Part shown: piece after piece, positions 49,770 through 63,780 of the stretch | Numbering within the stretch: position 1 is the first letter of the stretch | Layout of the letters: every line of letters starts with the position of its first letter | Translations under genes and position numbers: made by a program | NCBI RefSeq assembly: GCF_041146395.1 | Contig: NC_091012.1 | Coordinates: 11,026,193 to 11,090,192, forward strand | Direction of reading: 5' to 3' | DNA length: 64,000 nucleotides | Source: Eulemur rufifrons | Taxonomy: Eukaryota; Chordata; Mammalia; Primates; Lemuridae | Notes under the pieces: model-generated | The model's database searches: none | Seen by the model: only the letters and a program-made list of their open reading frames with translations | Told to the model about the DNA's origin: nothing

Positions 49770-52200
49770 TACATGATTATTTCTCTCACACAAACATAAT
49801 ACACATTCACCAATAAAGAGCTGCTGAAATTACAATTTTCATGACTACTCACCTAGTCAAGATAAAAGAATTATAGACCACAAACCAAGAAAACAAGTAA
49901 GTTTGAAACACACTAGAAAATTTTTACTCATACAGGCAAACAAACACATACAGAATTATTTTAGCAATGGCTAAATTGGTAATTCCAATTTAAATAGTAA
50001 CTCATACTGTGTTAAAGTGAGCAGAGTTGAATATTGTCACACAAAATTACAATGCATAGGTAAAAGCAAAGATAAAATTAACTGAACTTATCACAAGATT
50101 TCAGGGAATGCAGAGGATTCACAAAACCTGTTCCACAGCAACAAAAAACATAAATCTCCAGGAATCAATGCTTAAGAAATGGAGATATTTGCAGTATCTG
50201 AAAAACATTAAAAATAATCATCTGACACATCCCCTACAAACAAAAGAAAACACAGACAACAAAATCTGCAAAATGATGCCTGAAGAAACTGAGATATTAG
50301 CAGACATAAAAACTATAGCAAAAACCCAACACAAATTGTGGATCTGAAAAATAAAATAACTGAGTTGAAAAATTCTCTAGAGAAGCACAGAAGCTTCTCT
50401 AGAGCAGAAGAATCAGAAGCAGAAAAATTAGAATGAAGCAGAAGAATCAGGAAGTTGAAGACATTTCATTTAAAAATATTGAGTCATGGAAGCAAAATTT
50501 TAAAAGGGAGACAACTGAAGGTGGAGTATGGGACTCTTGGACACAATCAGGTAGACCAATATATCAAAGAAAGATTCCTAGAAGAAGAATATAGTGGGAA
50601 AATGGCAGAAAGATTATTTGGAGAATAAAGCAGCTGAGAATTTTCTAAATTCCAGAGTGATAAAAAAAATACTACCAACTAAGAAGGCTTTCTCTGGGAA
50701 ATATTTTTTCAAAAACAAGAGAAAAATTAAAGATTTTCCAAGTTAAGCAAAAGTCAATGGTGTTCATCACCACTGGAATAGGCCAGAAGAAAGGTAAAGG
50801 AAGTCCATTGTGATGAAAAATAAAATGATATTGGGTAGCATTATAAACACTTAAAAACATAAAGCTCTGTGTTAAAGATAAATCTACAAACAGATATAGA
50901 ATTCTATATGATCATGATGGTTCATAAACCCTCATAATAATTCTATAGAATTAAAAAAAAACTGAAGGCATAAATGTGCAAAAAGCTGTTCTAATATATA
51001 CAATATAAAAGGTATAATTTGTGACGTTAATAAGAACATGTGGCACTTTAAGACATATAGGTTTTTTATTCACTTGAAGTGAAGCTGTTACGAGTTTAAG
51101 ATATATTGTTATAACATAGAGATTTTTTAGGTAGTCTCCATTTCCTAACGTGGTCACAAACAGAATGCCTGTAGAAGGTATGCAAAAGCAAATGGGAAAG
51201 CAATCAAAGCATGTCACTTCAAAATCAAGGAAACAAAAATAAAAGAATAAGACAGGCAATGAGGAACCATGTATCTACAGGGCACATGAGAAGGAATTAA
51301 CAAATTTCAATGGTAACTTCATATCCTTTAGATGTTACTTTAAATATAAGTGGTTTAAATTCTCTAATGAAAAATAAGATGACTTTATCGATTAAAAACA
51401 AACAGTGCCCTACAATATGCCACCTATGAAAGCCTTCCTTTAGCTCTGAAAAGTCAAACTGGTTGAAAGTTATTGAAAAAAAAAAGGATGTAAATAATTA
51501 GAGGAGGATATTTTGGCCATAATTAAAGGAAATACTCATTAAGTCAAAAACCATCAGAAGAGACAAAGACTGTTATAATATAATGATAAAATGGGTCATT
51601 TAGCAGAAATCTATAGCACACAATACACATAGAAGATATATATGCAATGCACATATTTTATCATAGATATTTTAAAATATATATTATATACATCATGACT
51701 TTTAAATATATTAAGCAAATATGAACAAAAGTGTGGACAGAAGTGTTGCAAGAAACACCTAGCAACACACAAATTATAGGAGACTGCGAGACCTCACTTT
51801 CAATGATGAATACAAAAATTTGATAGACGATCAATAAGAAACAGATAATGGGAAAAACATTATAGACCAGTTAGATGTGAAAGATATTTGCAGAGCTCTT
51901 CAGTCAAAGATAGCACAATACATAATAGTTTCAATCAGACACGTCAAATGCTGTTAGGACACTTAAGTCTTATCAACTTGAAGAAGGCTAAAAACATACA
52001 ACATATATTTTTTGGCAAAAATGAAGTGGACCTAGAAATCAAAAGCAAAAGATAAACTGGCTAATACAAAAATATGTCAAAATTAAACACACTCTTAAAT
52101 GTATTCATGCTCAATGGTCAGATGATTTAAAATAGTGCAGATGTCAATAGTATCCACAGTAATATACAAATATAATGCAAGGTCTATAACGTTCCAATCA
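49770..52200 (+). mobile_element. Ancient L1/HAL1-like sequence, sense, heavily decayed
   Basis: The 50,100-50,860 stretch resembles old ORF1-type sequence. The 51,300-52,100 stretch follows the ORF2 endonuclease order of old L1s ('attaagtcaaaaaccatcag', 'agaagagacaaagactgtta', 'atattaagcaaatatgaac'). No frame longer than about 80 codons remains. Exact subfamily and borders cannot be set by eye. Confidence 0.5.
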
Positions 52201-52223
52201 TACTTGATCTGGAGATATATAAA

Positions 52224-52531
52224 GGAGTTGGAACCCATTCTACTAAGTGAAGTATCCCAAGAATGGAAAAATAAGCACCACATGTACTCACCAGCAAATT
52301 GGTTTCCCTGATCATCACCTAAGTGCACATTTGGGAATAACACCAATTGGGTGTCGGGCAGATGAGGGGGGTGGCAGGAGGGGATGGGTGTATACCTAAA
52401 TAATGAGTGTGATGCACACTGTCTGGGTAATGGACATGCTTGAAGCTCTGACGGGGGGGTGGGGGGATGGGCAATATACATAACCTAAATTTTGTACCCA
52501 CATAGTAAGCTGAAATAAAAAAAAAAAAAAT
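52224..52531 (+). mobile_element. Short 5'-truncated L1 3' end, sense
   Basis: The sequence starts at 'gagttggaacccattctact' (last ORF2 codons), runs through the G-rich L1 3' UTR ('tgggtgtcgggcagatgagg') and ends in an A tail at about 52,531. Confidence 0.85.
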
Positions 52532-52642
52532 TCTAAAATGTATTAGAACGATAAATAGTCAGATTGTTTTAGAAAATAAAAACAAAGAGACATTGCACTT
52601 CGTGATTTGAAAACAAATCTTCAGGAATAAAAACAACATGCT

Positions 52643-53030
52643 ATATCACCATTGTTTCCTAAGCTGAGTAGTACTCCATGGTAAACATATACCACATTTT
52701 ATTAATCCACTCATGTATTGATGGGCAATTGAGTTGGAACCCATTCTCCTAAGTAAAGTATCCCAAGAATGGAAAAATAAGCACCACATGTACTCACTAT
52801 CAAATTGGTTTCACTGATCATCACCTAAGAGCACATTCAGGAATAACATTGATTGGGTGTCGGGCAGATGTGGGTGGGGGAGGGGATGGGTGTATACATA
52901 CATAATGAGTGCAATGCACACTGTCTGGGGAATGGCACGCTTGAAGCTCTGACTCAGGGGGTGTTGGGGGGCATGGGCAATATACATAACCTAAACTTTT
53001 GTACCCCCATAATAAGCTAAAATAAAAAAA
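52643..53030 (+). mobile_element. Very short twin-primed L1 (inverted 5' piece)
   Basis: Bases 52,643 to about 52,728 are antisense ORF2 C-terminal sequence ('gctgagtagtactccatggt'). From about 52,731 to 53,030 the same element continues in sense through the last codons and 3' UTR to the tail. The two pieces come from adjacent parts of L1, so a twin-primed insertion of under 400 bp is the simplest reading. Confidence 0.8.
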
Positions 53031-53640
53031 GAGAAATACATGTATAAAACTCTTAGAAGAAAATAAAAGGGAAAGATCATGATATTGGTCCTGGCACTGT
53101 TTTAGTAGTGTAATATCAAATGCATAAGCAATAAGAATGAAGAAAAGAAAAATGGGATTTCATCAAACTTCAAAATTTCTGCACAAAGAAAAGACTAAGT
53201 AGAGTAAAAATGCCTCCTACAAGATGGGTAAAAATAGATGCAAATCACATATTTGATAGGGGTTAACATCATGAAGATATAAACAATGACTAAAATTCAA
53301 CAACAAAAAGTGTATAGCTTGACTGAAAAATGGACAATGGATTGATCTGGCATTTCTGCAAAGAAGAAATACAAATGGACAAACAAAATTTGAAAGGATT
53401 CTGAAAATTGTTAATCTTTACAGAAATGCAAAGCAAAATCACAATGAGATATCAACTCACATTCATTACATTGAGAGCTTTTAAATAAATAAATATATAT
53501 ATAAATACATACATACATACATACATATGGTGAGAATGTAGAGAAATTGAAATGCTGTCATGTTATTCTGAACCTTTGATTCTAAAATTATAAAAAATTG
53601 AAACAGAACAGATCAGAAATTAAAAATATATAAGGAGACT
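53031..53640 (+). mobile_element. Ancient L1 ORF2 C-terminal relic, sense
   Basis: Decayed text such as 'gggatttcatcaaacttcaa', 'tttctgcacaaagaaaagac' and 'gcaaagcaaaatcacaatga' follows the order of ORF2's C-terminal region in old L1s. It is interrupted by (taca)n at about 53,500-53,527. Confidence 0.6.
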
Positions 53641-54550
53641 AAACTCAGCAATATGGTGGGAGGCAAAGGATCCACTTGTATTTTTCCAAACAACAACAAA
53701 ACTTTGGTGGCCATCCATGGAAAATTACATTTATCTGAATTTGGGGACTTAAATAGAAGGTCATTAAACCCTAGTGGAACCATAGATCCTGTAGGGTCAT
53801 TTTGAATATTCAGGCTCTCATTCAGGTGCCAAAATTAAGGACCCATTGTCATGACTACAGACTACATCATGGATCAACCAACCTGGATACACACAGTCTC
53901 TAACTGTTCCCTGCGACAAAGTTGCAGTGGTGCTGCTCATCCAGAGCCTTTGGGAGAAACACACCTATCTGCAGTCATGGAGGCAGACCTGAATAATTTG
54001 GTCTTACTGTAATCTGAAAAGCAGACCTGTGACTCTGCTACAGCTGTCTCAACTACAGTCCATGGCCAGTTCTTTCAGTGCATAGATCCACACAGAGACC
54101 TGAAGGGAAACTTCCAAGGTACTCATTGGGAGCCGCACCCATCCACACAGCTGGTATCAGCCCCACCATATGCAGACTCAACTGCACAAACAAACCCTAG
54201 TATGTGTCATAGAGATTAAAATCCTGAAGGCAACCAGCTTACTCAGAAACAAGAGAGGATTGAAAACCACCCAAGCCCTTCAGAACTGACCCACCAAATG
54301 CAGACTCCACTGCAGAGCAAGGGGCAGCCTTGTGACCTAGCTACAGCAACTCTTCATTGAAAACCCAGTGGACATACCTTTAGCCCAAGTACCCAAAAGG
54401 AAACATCTTTACCTTCCAAAACAAGCATATAAAAACTGGAAAAGGTATTTAATCCTTCACATGCACAGATACCAATATAAGCATAATGTGCAACCACTCC
54501 TAATGCTTCTATCTTATGATATTACTACAAGACCTAAGCAGAAAAACTAG
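53641..54550. other. Unassigned sequence between old L1 pieces
   Basis: GC content is higher here than in the flanks. It resembles the 5' region of an old L1 or an LTR ('agcaatatggtgggaggcaa', then repeated 'cagactcaactgca/cagactccactgca' motifs) but I cannot name it. No coding frame is supported. Confidence 0.3.
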
Positions 54551-55560
54551 GCAAGAACATGACAAGAATCCACTCAAATTAGACAGGAGAAAGTAAAAAT
54601 AACACTGTTTGCAGATGGCATTATCTTATATATCAAAAACCATAAAAAGACAGGAAAAAAACCCTTATAAAGTAAAAAACCACTCAGTTAAGTCACAGGA
54701 TATAAAATTTACATTCAAACATCAGTTGTTTTTCTACACACTAATAAACTATCCAATAAAAAAGGAAAACACTCTCAGTTACAATAACATCAAGAGAATA
54801 GTTTGCTAAGAAATAAATTTAACCAAAGTATTAAAAAACAAAAAACAACTTTACACTGAGTATTATAAGATATTAATAAAAGAATTTGAAGATGACATGA
54901 GTAAATAGAAAGGTATTATCCAAAACCATGTATAGATTCAATGCACTCCCTATCAAAATTCCAGGGGCATTACTCACAGTATTAACAAACAAATCCTAAC
55001 ATTTGGATGATATCTCATGTAACTTTGATGAGCCAGAACAATATTGAGAAAGAAGAAAAAAGGTTCTGGCATCACACTTTCTGGTTTCAAACTATATTTC
55101 AAGGTGATAGTAATAAAAACAAAATATGCACATAAAACCAACACAAAAAACAATGGAACAGAATGGAGAGCTCAGAAATAAACCGAAGTATATAAAGTCG
55201 ACCAACCTTTACCTAAGGCACTAGCAATGCGCGATGCATAAAGTATGGTCTCTTCAATGCTTGTTGCTGGAAAACTGGATACCCACAAACAAATGAATAA
55301 AAATAGGCTATTTTTTCTTACATGATATTCAAAACCTAACTCCAGATGTAATAAAGATTTAAATGGGAGACATAAAATTCTTTAATGAAAGTAACATGAA
55401 GAGTAACTCAGCATCACCAAAACGTCATGCAAACACAAATCAAAATTATCATAAGCTATCACCTCACAACTGTTAAAACGGCTAATGTCCAAAAAAAGAG
55501 ACATAACAAGTGTGGGCAAAGTGTGCAGAAAAGCAATCCCTGTACAGTTATTGATTGTAA
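54551..55560 (+). mobile_element. Ancient L1 ORF2 RT-region relic, sense
   Basis: The text includes 'actgtttgcagatggcatta' (remnant of the FADD region), 'ccatgtatagattcaatgca' and 'actttctggtttcaaactat', in the correct ORF2 order. There are many stops and indels. Confidence 0.65.
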
Positions 55561-55940
55561 ACCGGTAATATCATCAGAGATTTGTTTAAAAATGTAAATA
55601 ATAGAACTGCCTTATCATTCATCAATTCTACTTATGAGTATAACCAAAGGTGTAAAATGAGTATCTCAAGAAAATTCTTCACTCCCATGTATACTGCAGC
55701 AATACTTACAATGTATACAATAAATATATACAGTTATGCAATTCTTATTTGTGGAAAAATTTACCAGTTAAACACAAACACACAAATACATATACACACA
55801 TACACACGTATATATGAATGACAATTTCCTGATAGTACTAAATAGGGGGAAATTATGGAATATAAGTATCAAAATATAATGTGTCAATTGGGAGTATGAA
55901 TATATTCAGCAATTTGAAGCACTCAAGGAGGTAGTAGATT

Positions 55941-56275
55941 ATTTTGTTGTTGTTGAGACAGAGTCTCACTTTGTTGCCCAGGCTAGAGTGAGTGCCGTGG
56001 CGTCAGCTTAGCTCACAGCAACCTCAGACTCCTCGGCTTAAGCGATCCTACTGCCTCAGCCTCCCGAGTAGCTGGGACTACAGGCATGCGCCACTATGCC
56101 CGGCTAATTTTCTCTATATAGATTTTTAGTTGTTCATATAATCTCTTTCTATTTTTAGTAGAGACGGGGTCTCGCTCTTGCTCAGGCTGGTCTCAAACTC
56201 CTGACCTCAAGCGATCCACCCGCCTCGGCCTCCCAGAGTGCTAGGATTACAGGCGTGAGCCACCGCGCCCGGCCT
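55941..56275 (-). repeat. Alu element, antisense, lemur-type linker, with 15-bp TSD
   Basis: The element starts 'ttgagacagagtctcacttt' and ends 'gtgagccaccgcgcccggcc'. The linker contains 'tagttgttcatataatctct'. The target-site duplication aggaggtagtagatt lies at 55,926-55,940 and 56,276-56,290. The CpGs are well kept, so it is young. Confidence 0.93.
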
Positions 56276-56657
56276 AGGAGGTAGTAGATTTAAGAATTCT
56301 ATGAGGTGAGTAGGGAAAATAAACTATATTACAGTTTGGGAATCTGGGTACAATAAAGTTGAAATTTTACTCTTATTTTATACTAGAAAAAAGAATATAC
56401 ATAAAAAAAGAAAAAAGGATATTTCGAAGTGAAATACCATTAGATGTTCTTAGGTTTAGGAAGAGGCCATGCATTTGTATAAAATTAATGAGTCTGAATT
56501 TCTGTAGGATCGCCTCTGAAACCTTAGAATTGTGAATCATGATGCAGAAAATATGAAACATCTGTCCCTAGTGTTTCTAGCATTACTGAAGCAAATCACA
56601 ATTTCTCCACTATTCCCTTTTACACATTTCAAAAATGAGGCAACAAAAGGAACTTCA

Positions 56658-56960
<303 letters not shown>

Positions 56961-57296
56961 GCTTTAATGTAGAGGTCTTGAAAATATGTACAGATATTCC
57001 CATATCTCCCCGAACAATAGAAGTGTTTACAGATAATGTAGTCTCTTATAAGCCATGACAAGAACTTTAGCTCTCACTGAATTCTAAGGAAGGTCACTAC
57101 AGATGTACAGTTCTTAGAGAGTTTAAGAGCATGGGACAGAAGATGTCCTTCTGTAAGAGAAAGAGAAACATACACAGGCTTCTCAAAAAACATTTCCAAT
57201 AGAGCGGAGCATTCCAAACCACGTTTTTATATCTGCCTTTCTCCTTGAGCTTTGGCTCTGTAACACTTGTTATCTGCTTTACTGAATCTTACCTAC

Positions 57297-57389
57297 CAGG
57301 ATATTTAGCTGTTCCCTCTGTCTTCATAATCCAGGTCTCTATCCTTTGCTCCAGACATGTGATCAGCTCTGGCTTTGAGACAGCAAGAC
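57297..57389 (-). CDS. KRAB zinc-finger protein, KRAB b-box exon
   Basis: This 93-nt exon encodes LAVSKPELITCLEQ and its continuation to the codon interrupted by the donor, a clear KRAB b box. The acceptor (aataaaacag, AG at 57,391-57,390) and donor (G|gtaggt, gt at 57,296-57,295) are consensus, and the phase is 1 at both ends. It joins KRAB A upstream through a split glycine codon and the finger exon downstream through a split glutamate codon. The b box strengthens KRAB repression through TRIM28. A 93-96-nt length is usual. It was too short to stand out as an open frame and was found by its homology to the family. Confidence 0.9.
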
Positions 57390-57829
57390 CTGTTTTATTA
57401 GAAAGAATTCACATGACTCTTGCTGAAGACTCTCTAGTTACTCATCTTATAAGTACTATACTTATGGACAGAATACTATGGACGATTCTAGAAAACTGTT
57501 TTCCAAAATATTGTTTTCTTACAGACAATGTAGAATGATAAGAAATTATTCCAAATTTATGGCCCCAGAGTACCAATTCCCACTAGCACCAAATTAAAAA
57601 TAAGTGGTGGAAATTGTATTCTAAGGTACAGGCAACAATTATATACCCTGATTTCTAGAGGAACCACTAATCTAGAGTGAAGTATACAGATCAGCTCAAG
57701 AAAGGAAAAGGTTCATAAGATGAGACATCTAGTGATTTTATTTTCTACACCAAAATCCTTCAAATTTTCTTTAAAAGCAGGGATATAAAACTCATTCATG
57801 TAAAGTAGAAACTTCCAAGAAATAATCTA

Positions 57830-59829
<2,000 letters not shown>

Positions 59830-59889
59830 CTGAAAACCAGCCATTTCTCCTTCTCCTGCTCCTACTCTGAACTTTCTTTTCAGGTGAGA
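59830..59889 (-). CDS. KRAB zinc-finger protein, start-codon exon
   Basis: The coding part is 59,844-59,830, five codons (MAGFQ), ending at a consensus donor (CAG|gtaagt, gt at 59,829-59,828). Joined to KRAB A it reads [17 protein letters not shown], in line with family N-termini of the MA-x-x-Q type. A plausible acceptor for this exon is ttctacacag, with its AG at 59,891-59,890, giving 45 nt of 5' UTR in the exon. A further noncoding first exon and promoter should lie upstream (above 59,900), but I could not identify them. Confidence 0.75.
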
Positions 59890-60799
59890 CTGTGTAGAAC
59901 AATTAGAATTGCATCTTGAGACTATGCCCTGAAAGGAGTCAGCATAATCTCTTCACCTGTTTACACAGCATCCACAAACAGGAGGACCACAAAATGCAGA
60001 AAAGGCTACACTCACTGGTTCTTAGTCACAGGATACAGTCAGGTATGATGTCTCCTGATGGAGATTAAAATGTGAGGTTCTCCTGTCTTTCCCTTGGTGA
60101 CCTCCCCCTGCCACATGTGCCAGGACTTTCTGCTACAGCAGTGGGAACCTGGACCACACTGATCTGCCCCTACAAAACCCAAAGCAGCAGGCCCTGTGAC
60201 TTCTCTCTGGAACAAAGTCTAAACTCAGTCTCATGAATGTATTTGGGAGTTATAATTCTTAAGCCTGGTATCAAATTAGAATTATTTGGGGCACAATTAA
60301 AACCACATGGATGTTCCCACCCAGCCCAATAGACAGGTGATGGTGTTTCTTTCAAGCTAGCCAGGTAATCCTAATTGAAAGCCTAGGCTGAGAGGCAATT
60401 ACTTAAAAATTGTCTCTGAACTATCAATGTGAATAGAAATCATGTCATATTGTGGGCCTCAATCTAAGAAATGTGATCTGCTGGTGTGGAAGGGGGACAT
60501 TAATTGGCTTCTTTGTCAAGTCTGGTTTTAGTGCTGATGTTGCTCAACCTAGATCCATTATTAGTAGCACTCAGCTAGAGACAGCAAGCACAGCATACAG
60601 AGTGTCTTATGCCCAACAGTCATCACAACACAGATACTTACTTTCCAAAGTGAAGACCAGCATAATGCAATGTCTACTGAGCATGTACTGTGTGCTCATA
60701 AGTATGGTATGCTGCACTGGGAAGAAGCCTTTACATTGCATGACTTAATCCTTATAATACCAGAAAAGGTGAGTACTAAAAAGGTGAGTACAGAAAAAT
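59890..60799. other. 5' flank of the ZNF gene
   Basis: The gene's upstream noncoding exon and promoter should be here or further up. The region is not CpG-rich, unlike many KRAB-ZNF promoters. No repeat was recognised. Confidence 0.4.
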
Positions 60800-61681
60800 T
60801 TAGATGTGGTGTCAGCCTTTCTATTCTTCTTCTCATACAACTATTATAGGATTCAAGAATGGAAGCTATATAGTATAAAATACAGAAAGAATTATATCCT
60901 GAATTGTTTCAGAAGTTACCCAAGCCTGTAGATACATACACATGAGAGAACTGAGGAAGACAGACACTGTTTGTATATAAGAGGCATGGGTGAGAAAAGA
61001 CCTTTCTTCACTGTCTGGTTAGAAATTTGAGCACATTAGAAAATGTGCAAATATATAACATGGGCATTAAGGTAGAGCAGCCACCACAAACTCCTATGGC
61101 AGAGGCAAGAAGTTAGAGCACATTGCTGGAGGGGTCACAGCAAGAGAGCCTCAACAGAGGGGGCACATCACAGGAGAATTGATGAACCACAGAAGGACCA
61201 GTGGAAGGTGTTGACAGTGTGCATGCCTGCATAGAAGAGACCACAGAGTATGGAAGCCAGTGTTATTCAGAGGCAAAAGTGGTGGCATATGAGGACTGAG
61301 GAATGGAGGGTCTGCCAGATGGCCACACAGTGGTTGTGGGCCATAATGGTGAGGAAAAGAAACTACATACACATAACAAATGTCCAAGAAGATCTGAGTT
61401 GCACACCCATCCACTGAGAAGGCCCTGTTTTCAGTGACAGAGTTAACATAGGCATTGGAGGCAGTGATAGAAATATAGCACATATTCATAATGCACAAAT
61501 TCCTCAGGAATACAAGGGCCTGTGAAGGTTCTGGTTGACACGGGTGACAATGATGATGAAAAGATTCCCAAACAGATTGCCAAGTACTTCATAGGAATAG
61601 CATGGAGTGCAAGTACCTTAGTTTCCAGCCTTTAGCAAAACCCACGAAGAGGAACTGAGAAATCATGGTGGAATTGACCAT
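60800..61681 (-). pseudogene. Olfactory receptor pseudogene, OR14-like
   Basis: On the minus strand a start ATG at 61,681 opens MVNSTMISQFLFVGFAKGW, followed by LRYLHSMLFL and then an in-frame TGA. Further pieces appear in shifted frames: CYISITASNAYVNSVTENRA (matching CYISVTVP in TM3 of OR14-type receptors), a GMHTVNTFHWSFCGSS-like stretch in the second extracellular loop, and PFLNPII near 60,845 for TM7. Length and order fit one complete OR copy with at least one nonsense codon and several frameshifts. It cannot encode a receptor. Confidence 0.75.
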
Positions 61682-62871
61682 TTACTAGAAATTCTGGTTG
61701 ACTGGGAAGGCAGAAAGACAAAAAGTAGGAAACATAAAATGATAAAATCCACTTCATATATTTTTCTTGAAAGTTTTTATTTCTGTCTTACACAAGTGGT
61801 TTTTGTGTATAGGTCTACTATTGGTCTTTTGATTTGCATAACCACACCTGAGTTGATAATATATCAAACTGCTAAGGATAAAGTATTTCAAGTAGTTATC
61901 TGAGCAAGACCTACAGAAGTGTAATTCACTGACTTATATCATATTCAGCCTATGATATTTATTGTTTTAATGAAGATTGAATTACTTGATATGTGTAAAA
62001 TGCCTGTAAGGGAGTAAATTTCAGTAACAGTTAAATTTTATTAGGAGTTGGACAACACATTCAGCCTGGATATTGATATGTAGCAGAGATCTAACAGTTG
62101 CCTTCATTGGGTGGTCTGTTGTTATCAGCAACAGTCATGCCTTAACATTTATCTTCTTCAGACATGTGCAGATATTGAGATCAATAGTTTCCACACCTTT
62201 ATGACACTTGACAATGTCATACCATGCAAGCATGAGATCGGTAAAGCATATTGTCTTGAGTGGCACAGGTTCAGACAGAACCAGCTCCATGTATGTTTGT
62301 GTCTTTCCACAAGTCCAGACTTTTACTGATGCTATTTTAATCATAAAAGCTGTGAGCTTCATGGAGTTTCCAAAAAGAAAATTCACTTTAGTACAACTGG
62401 CTCTCTCAGTAGTCAGAGCCATTGGTACACAGGTGCAAGCGAATCCACAAGTCTGTCAATATTGCAAACCATACATAGTAGTATACTTAATATATACATG
62501 TTATAGATTAAAATTTTCATATCCAACAAAGTAACATTTAACATCAAAAGAAAGAGGACATGAAAAGGAGTTAATGAACCAGTCCAAGGAGAGCAACATG
62601 GACAAGAAGAGTATCTTGGGCTGATCTGCATGATCATCAACATCTTTCAAAAGAAAATGCCAGGTGCTGACCACAAGTGACAGCAAGATGGTGTCTATAG
62701 AGATGACCTCACCTAGCTGGTGAAGCCCTGCTCTTTTTATCACTCTTCAGTCCTCTGGGGAGGACTGGTAGTAAAGGGTTACATTCTTATCTGGTTGGGT
62801 GTAGTCTCTGAACATCTGGTCCCTGCTGACATCATGCCCTTTGATATACTAGATGGAGTCTTTTTCTTAGA
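61682..62871. other. Unassigned DNA; short frames only
   Basis: A minus-strand frame of 95 codons (62,422-62,135) and neighbours up to 80 codons do not match a family I recognise. An AATAAA-type signal on the minus strand ('ctaataaaatt') lies near 62,037, downstream of that frame. It could be a decayed retrocopy or chance. Confidence 0.3.
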
Positions 62872-63300
62872 TTTGGTGCAAAAATAATTGTGGTTTTGGA
62901 CCATGAATTTTTAATCATTATAACACATTTATTGATCAAAATAGTAACCATTACAATCAACACGTTTTTGTCAGTGAGGAATAAGTTTGTTTTTTCCTGT
63001 AGTGTAAAAAGCCATGCTTTGGGATTCCACAAACTCTTGGAAAGTATTTTCTGCATCCCGCTGGTTGTGGAAGCATTTTCCCTGCAAAAAGTTGTTGAGA
63101 GGCTTGAAGAGGTGGTAGTCGATTGGCAAGAAGTTAGGTGAATATGGCAGATGAGAAAAACTTTGTAGCCCACTTAATTCAAACTTTTTGAAGTGTTAGT
63201 TGTGCGATGTGTGGTCAGGTGTTGTCATGGAGAAGAATCGGGCCCTTTCTGTTGGCCAGTGCTGGCTGCAGGCATTGCAGTTTTTGGTGCCTCAACTTGA
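62872..63300 (-). mobile_element. Mariner (Tc1/mariner, Hsmar-like) transposase remnant
   Basis: On the minus strand the 3' half of a mariner transposase is readable despite breaks: ILLHDNT followed by a stop where an Arg codon is usual, then PYSPNFLPIDYHLFKPLNNF, QRDAENTFQEFVES and a final KCVDCNGYYFD-like end. The HDN aspartate (63,229-63,221) and the later aspartate in PIDYH (near 63,119) are 34 residues apart, the mariner DD34D spacing. The 3' terminal repeat 'tttggtgcaaaaataattgt' begins at 62,872. The 5' half is missing, and the remains contain stops. Confidence 0.85.
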
Positions 63301-63437
63301 ATCTGACTTATTTATAGCTTAAAACATTTTCCATAATTCCATATTTGCCTCCCATGATTCCACTGGAATCCTTCTCAATACTAATATTTCATGACCCTTG
63401 CCCTGTCCATCACTGCCCAGGTCATCTCCACTTACTT

Positions 63438-63768
63438 TTTTTTTAATTTTTTTGAGACAGAGTCTTGCTTTATTGCCCGGGCTAGAATCAGTGCTGTGGC
63501 ATCAGCCTAGCTCACAGCAACCTCAAATTCCTGGGCTCAAGCAATCCTCCTGCCTCAGCCTCCCCAGGAGCAGGGACTACAGGCGAAGGGCACCACACTT
63601 GGCTAATTTTTTGTTTCTATTTTTAGTTGCCTGGCTATTTTTTTCTAATTTTAGTAGAGACAGGGTCTTGCTCTTGCTCAGGCTGGCCTCGAACTCCTGA
63701 CCTCAAGGAATCCTCCCACCTTGGCCTCCCAGAGTGCTAGGATTACAGGTGTTAGCCACGTGCCCAGA
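63438..63768 (-). repeat. Alu element, antisense, with target-site duplication
   Basis: A poly-T and 'ttgagacagagtcttgcttt' begin it, and 'ttagccacgtgcccaga' ends it. A near-perfect direct repeat ctccacttactt / ctccatttactt flanks it (63,426-63,437 and 63,769-63,780). The 100-codon frame inside is Alu-derived. Confidence 0.9.
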
Positions 63769-63780
63769 CTCCATTTACTT

